DNA from: Pseudomonadota bacterium
Lineage (GTDB): Bacteria > Desulfobacterota > Syntrophorhabdia > Syntrophorhabdales > Syntrophorhabdaceae
Direction: 5' to 3'
DNA length: 64,000 nt
Assembly (NCBI GenBank): GCA_026388275.1
Contig: JAPLKB010000012.1
Coordinates: 1 to 64,000 of the forward strand
Shown: positions 61,934 through 64,000 of the stretch, piece by piece
Numbering within the stretch: the stretch's first letter is position 1
Layout: the number at the start of each line of letters is the position of its first letter
The notes under the pieces: model-generated
What the model saw: the letters and a program-made list of their open reading frames with translations, nothing else
Database searches by the model: none
What the model was told of the DNA's origin: nothing
Program-made: the position numbers and the translations under genes

Positions 61934-63490
61934 ATGATGATTGAAAACTTAATTACCTACATCTCGCGGAAAAAAAATGCAGATTACCTGCAGTTTATCC
62001 CTTCAACCTCACTGGACATGCATCCGACGTCAGCTGATGCCCCGACCCTGCTCTACATGCATGTGCCTTTCTGTGAAGAACTCTGCCCATACTGCTCCTT
62101 TAATCGTGTAGTCTTCCAGGAGGGGCTTGCACGTGAATATTACCGTGCTTTACGCAAAGAAATTCTTATGTACAAGAAGCTGGGGTACGATTTCCGGGCT
62201 CTTTATGTAGGAGGGGGAACCCCCACTGTCCTTATTGATGAACTTGATGAAACTATCAATTTAATAAAGGAAAATTATCATATTTCTGAAATATCCGTTG
62301 AGACAAACCCTAACCACCTTACAAGTAATAATATTGAACATTTAAAGGGAATGGGGGTAAACAGACTTTCTGTGGGCGTACAAACCTTTGATAACGGCAT
62401 CCTGAAGGCACTGGAGCGTTATCATAAATACGGGAGCAGTGAGGAGATAGCTGACAGGTTGAAATATACACAGGGTATATTTAACACACTCAATGTAGAT
62501 ATGATATTCAATTTTCCCACACAGACGATGGAGATCCTTGAAAATGACCTGTCAACTCTCATCGGACTGGGTGTAGATCAGGTAACATACTACCCTTTGA
62601 TGGTCTCTTCTTATACAAAGGATGTAATGAGCAAAAAGCTGGGGGTTGTAAACTACGAAAAAGGCAACCAGCTCTATTTTAAAATAATTGAGATGCTCTC
62701 TGTCCACTATGTAGCAAGTACAGCATGGTGTTTTTCGAAAAAAGAAAGGATGCCGGGGGAGGCTCCAGTTCATCCGAGGGACGTAGGACGTACAGTCAAC
62801 ACCCACTTTTGTGGGTACCCGGCTCCTTCGGACGTAGGACGAGAAGGCATTTACGTCCAGGCGCAAGCGGACATCCCAGCGAACATAAGTGAACGGACAT
62901 CCCTCATGCATACGGAAAATAAGGAGGGGGCGACGCAAGCCAACACACAAAACGTCAGCGCGATAAATAGCTCACACGGTGAGCGGGAAGGGAAGGCTCC
63001 GACGGCTTTGCCAGTGGAGGGGGCGACGCAAGCCCCAGTAATTGACGAATACGTTGTCCACTACGAAGAATATGCAGGTATCGGAAGCGGCTCTATTGGT
63101 TATCTGGGGGGAGTTGCTTATGCAAATACCTTCGATATAAGAACCTATATCGATCAGGTGGACAGGGGTATGCTGCCCATTACCGGAAAAAGAGTTTTTT
63201 CCATTAAAGAGAGGTTATGTTATGACTTCCTGATGAAACTTTTTGGTCTGAGCCTTGATATTAAACAGTTAAGTATCAGGAATAAAGTAAATGCTAACCG
63301 ATATCTTTGGTCCGAAATCCTCTTCTTCAGATTTGTCGGCGGTTTAAAAAAGTCGGGTAATACTTTATTCCTGACCAAAAAAGGACAATATTACTGGGTT
63401 CTTATGATGCGCGAATTTTTTATCGGAGTAAACAACTTCAGAGACTTTTGCCGTGCTGAAATGGTTTCAAAAACAAAACAAGGGAGATAA
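61934..63490 (+). CDS. HemW/coproporphyrinogen-oxidase-like radical SAM protein with in-frame insertion
   Basis: About 518 residues from ATG 61934; a TTG eight codons upstream is an alternative. The radical SAM motif is PFCEELCPYCSF, then YVGGGTPTVLIDEL, ISVETNPNHL, RLSVGVQTF, NVDMIFNFPTQT and EYAGIGSGSIGYL. These are HemN/HemW-like, although true HemW is about 380 residues. A foreign, repeat-rich segment (residues about 278-368) interrupts the usual link between WCFSKKE and IDEYVVHYEEY. Catalytic regions lie outside it. Its role may be heme handling or another radical SAM reaction. Confidence 0.85.
   Translation: MMIENLITYISRKKNADYLQFIPSTSLDMHPTSADAPTLLYMHVPFCEELCPYCSFNRVVFQEGLAREYYRALRKEILMYKKLGYDFRALYVGGGTPTVLIDELDETINLIKENYHISEISVETNPNHLTSNNIEHLKGMGVNRLSVGVQTFDNGILKALERYHKYGSSEEIADRLKYTQGIFNTLNVDMIFNFPTQTMEILENDLSTLIGLGVDQVTYYPLMVSSYTKDVMSKKLGVVNYEKGNQLYFKIIEMLSVHYVASTAWCFSKKERMPGEAPVHPRDVGRTVNTHFCGYPAPSDVGREGIYVQAQADIPANISERTSLMHTENKEGATQANTQNVSAINSSHGEREGKAPTALPVEGATQAPVIDEYVVHYEEYAGIGSGSIGYLGGVAYANTFDIRTYIDQVDRGMLPITGKRVFSIKERLCYDFLMKLFGLSLDIKQLSIRNKVNANRYLWSEILFFRFVGGLKKSGNTLFLTKKGQYYWVLMMREFFIGVNNFRDFCRAEMVSKTKQGR
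62770..63039 (+). repeat. 270-bp repeat-rich in-frame insertion in the HemW-like gene
   Basis: Flanked by GCTCCAGT and GCCCCAGT, it adds exactly 90 codons. It contains a 19-bp direct repeat (GGAGGGGGCGACGCAAGCC at 62923 and 63016), a repeated GGACGTAGGACG, a repeated CGGACATCCC, and two hairpins: ACCCAC-TTTT-GTGGGT at 62801 and GCTCAC-ACG-GTGAGC at 62970. All three plus-strand codon phases stay open in the frame used. The composition (G+C-rich, low complexity) differs sharply from the gene around it. Confidence 0.8.
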
Positions 63491-63491
63491 A

Positions 63492-64000
63492 ATGAAAATA
63501 CGTTTTCTGGGCGCTATACGTAAGGTAACAGGGTCATGCTTTCACCTGCTGGTAAATGGCTTACAGATACTTGTCGATTGCGGAATGAATCAAGGGAAGA
63601 ATTCGGATGAACTTAACAGGATGGCCTTTGACTTTGAGCCTGACAAGATAGATTACCTCCTTCTCACCCATGCTCATCTTGACCATTCAGGACTCATACC
63701 GAAGTTTGTCGCAGCAGGATTCAAGGGGAAAATATTGACTACAGCGGCAACAGCAGAACTCCTGGAGATTATGCTTTATGATTCTGCCCATATTCAGGAA
63801 AAGGATGCGGAATGGCTTACAAAAAAATCCTTAAGGGCAGGCAGGGATGAAGTATTCGAGCCCCTCTACACAGAAGAAGACGTGAAACATGTAATCCCAT
63901 TTATCAACAAAGAGCAATATGGAAAAATAAATGAGCTGGGTAACGGTGTTAAATACAGGTTTGTCGATGCAGGGCATATACTGGGATCAGGTTCTCTTGA
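63492..64000 (+). CDS. MBL-fold/beta-CASP-type hydrolase, 3' end outside the window
   Basis: The first 169 residues of a metallo-beta-lactamase protein: IRFLGAIRKVTGSCFHLLV, VDCGMNQG, then the zinc motif LTHAHLDHSGLIPKF and FVDAGHILGSGS. TGSCF..L near the start and the spacing to AGHILGS are typical of the YSH1-like RNA-processing group (beta-CASP exonucleases). It starts one base after the HemW-like stop (TAA, A, ATG), so the two are co-translated. The beta-CASP and C-terminal parts are beyond the edge. Confidence 0.88.
   Translation, partial: MKIRFLGAIRKVTGSCFHLLVNGLQILVDCGMNQGKNSDELNRMAFDFEPDKIDYLLLTHAHLDHSGLIPKFVAAGFKGKILTTAATAELLEIMLYDSAHIQEKDAEWLTKKSLRAGRDEVFEPLYTEEDVKHVIPFINKEQYGKINELGNGVKYRFVDAGHILGSGSL

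Noticed and set aside
62552-62950. 132-codon minus-strand frame antisense to the HemW-like insertion
   Set aside because: It overlaps the repeat-rich segment and a clear radical SAM gene; no homology recognised.

Overview
This window comes from a Gram-negative bacterium, most likely an anaerobic deltaproteobacterial (Desulfobacterota, Syntrophorhabdus-like) lineage. That placement is inferred from the order rpsA-ispH-cmk-hisC, a miaB / bifunctional-nuclease / PHP block, a lipid A acyltransferase, a TRAP transporter and moderate GC content. No marker here settles the taxonomy.

Bases 1-9300 are conserved housekeeping genes, all on the minus strand: a possible transposase edge, lpxL-like acyltransferase, a Trm112-like protein, rpsA, ispH, cmk, hisC, a PHP phosphoesterase, bifunctional nuclease, miaB, a small remnant resembling fructose-1,6-bisphosphate aldolase/phosphatase, surE and tRNA-Pro(GGG). 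Bases 9500-11722 carry two plus-strand genes (a GT9 glycosyltransferase and a soluble PRC-barrel/MgtE_N/CBS protein). A 128-bp palindromic element separates them from a convergent minus-strand block of TRAP genes dctM, dctQ and dctP, an M48 metalloprotease and a D,D-carboxypeptidase. A secreted protein of unknown function follows.

Bases 18016-61268 form one very long co-oriented minus-strand surface-polysaccharide (O-antigen type) locus. Its promoter-distal end has a WbpM-like 4,6-dehydratase, the initiating phosphoglycosyl transferase and a WbpV-like reductase. Next come glycosyltransferases, a Wzy-like polymerase, a WbpB/D/E-like diamino-uronate trio, a GDP-fucose synthase-like enzyme and C-methyltransferase, an FkbM gene broken by an IS21 remnant, a WbuX/Y/Z (WbpG/HisF/HisH-like) amidation cassette, two radical SAM enzymes, a class IV aminotransferase and NeuA/NeuB-like enzymes. 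A Wzx-like flippase, several methyltransferases and an unusual set of thiamine-diphosphate enzymes (acetolactate-synthase-like plus an E1 alpha/beta pair) with an SDR and an alcohol dehydrogenase lie further upstream. The promoter-proximal end holds heptose genes (gmhA, gmhB, a reversed-order HldE-like fusion, a nucleotidyltransferase, a second SIS isomerase) and a GDP-mannose-dehydratase-like gene. Wzx and Wzy homologues without ABC-exporter genes point to Wzx/Wzy-dependent export.

Upstream of the first gene of this locus, inside a 640-bp gene-free leader, lies a perfect match to the ops element (GGCGGTAGCTT). This implies RfaH/NusG-paralogue antitermination of the roughly 43-kb transcript. 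On the other side of the leader, plus-strand genes begin: a HemW-like radical SAM protein carrying an in-frame 270-bp repeat-rich insertion, and a beta-CASP-type metallo-beta-lactamase protein cut off by the window end.

The most noteworthy points are the ops leader, the in-frame insertion in the HemW-like gene, the predicted amidinated and/or nonulosonate sugars, the ThDP-enzyme module, and several remnants (IS21 in fkbM, truncated methyltransferase, aldolase/phosphatase start).
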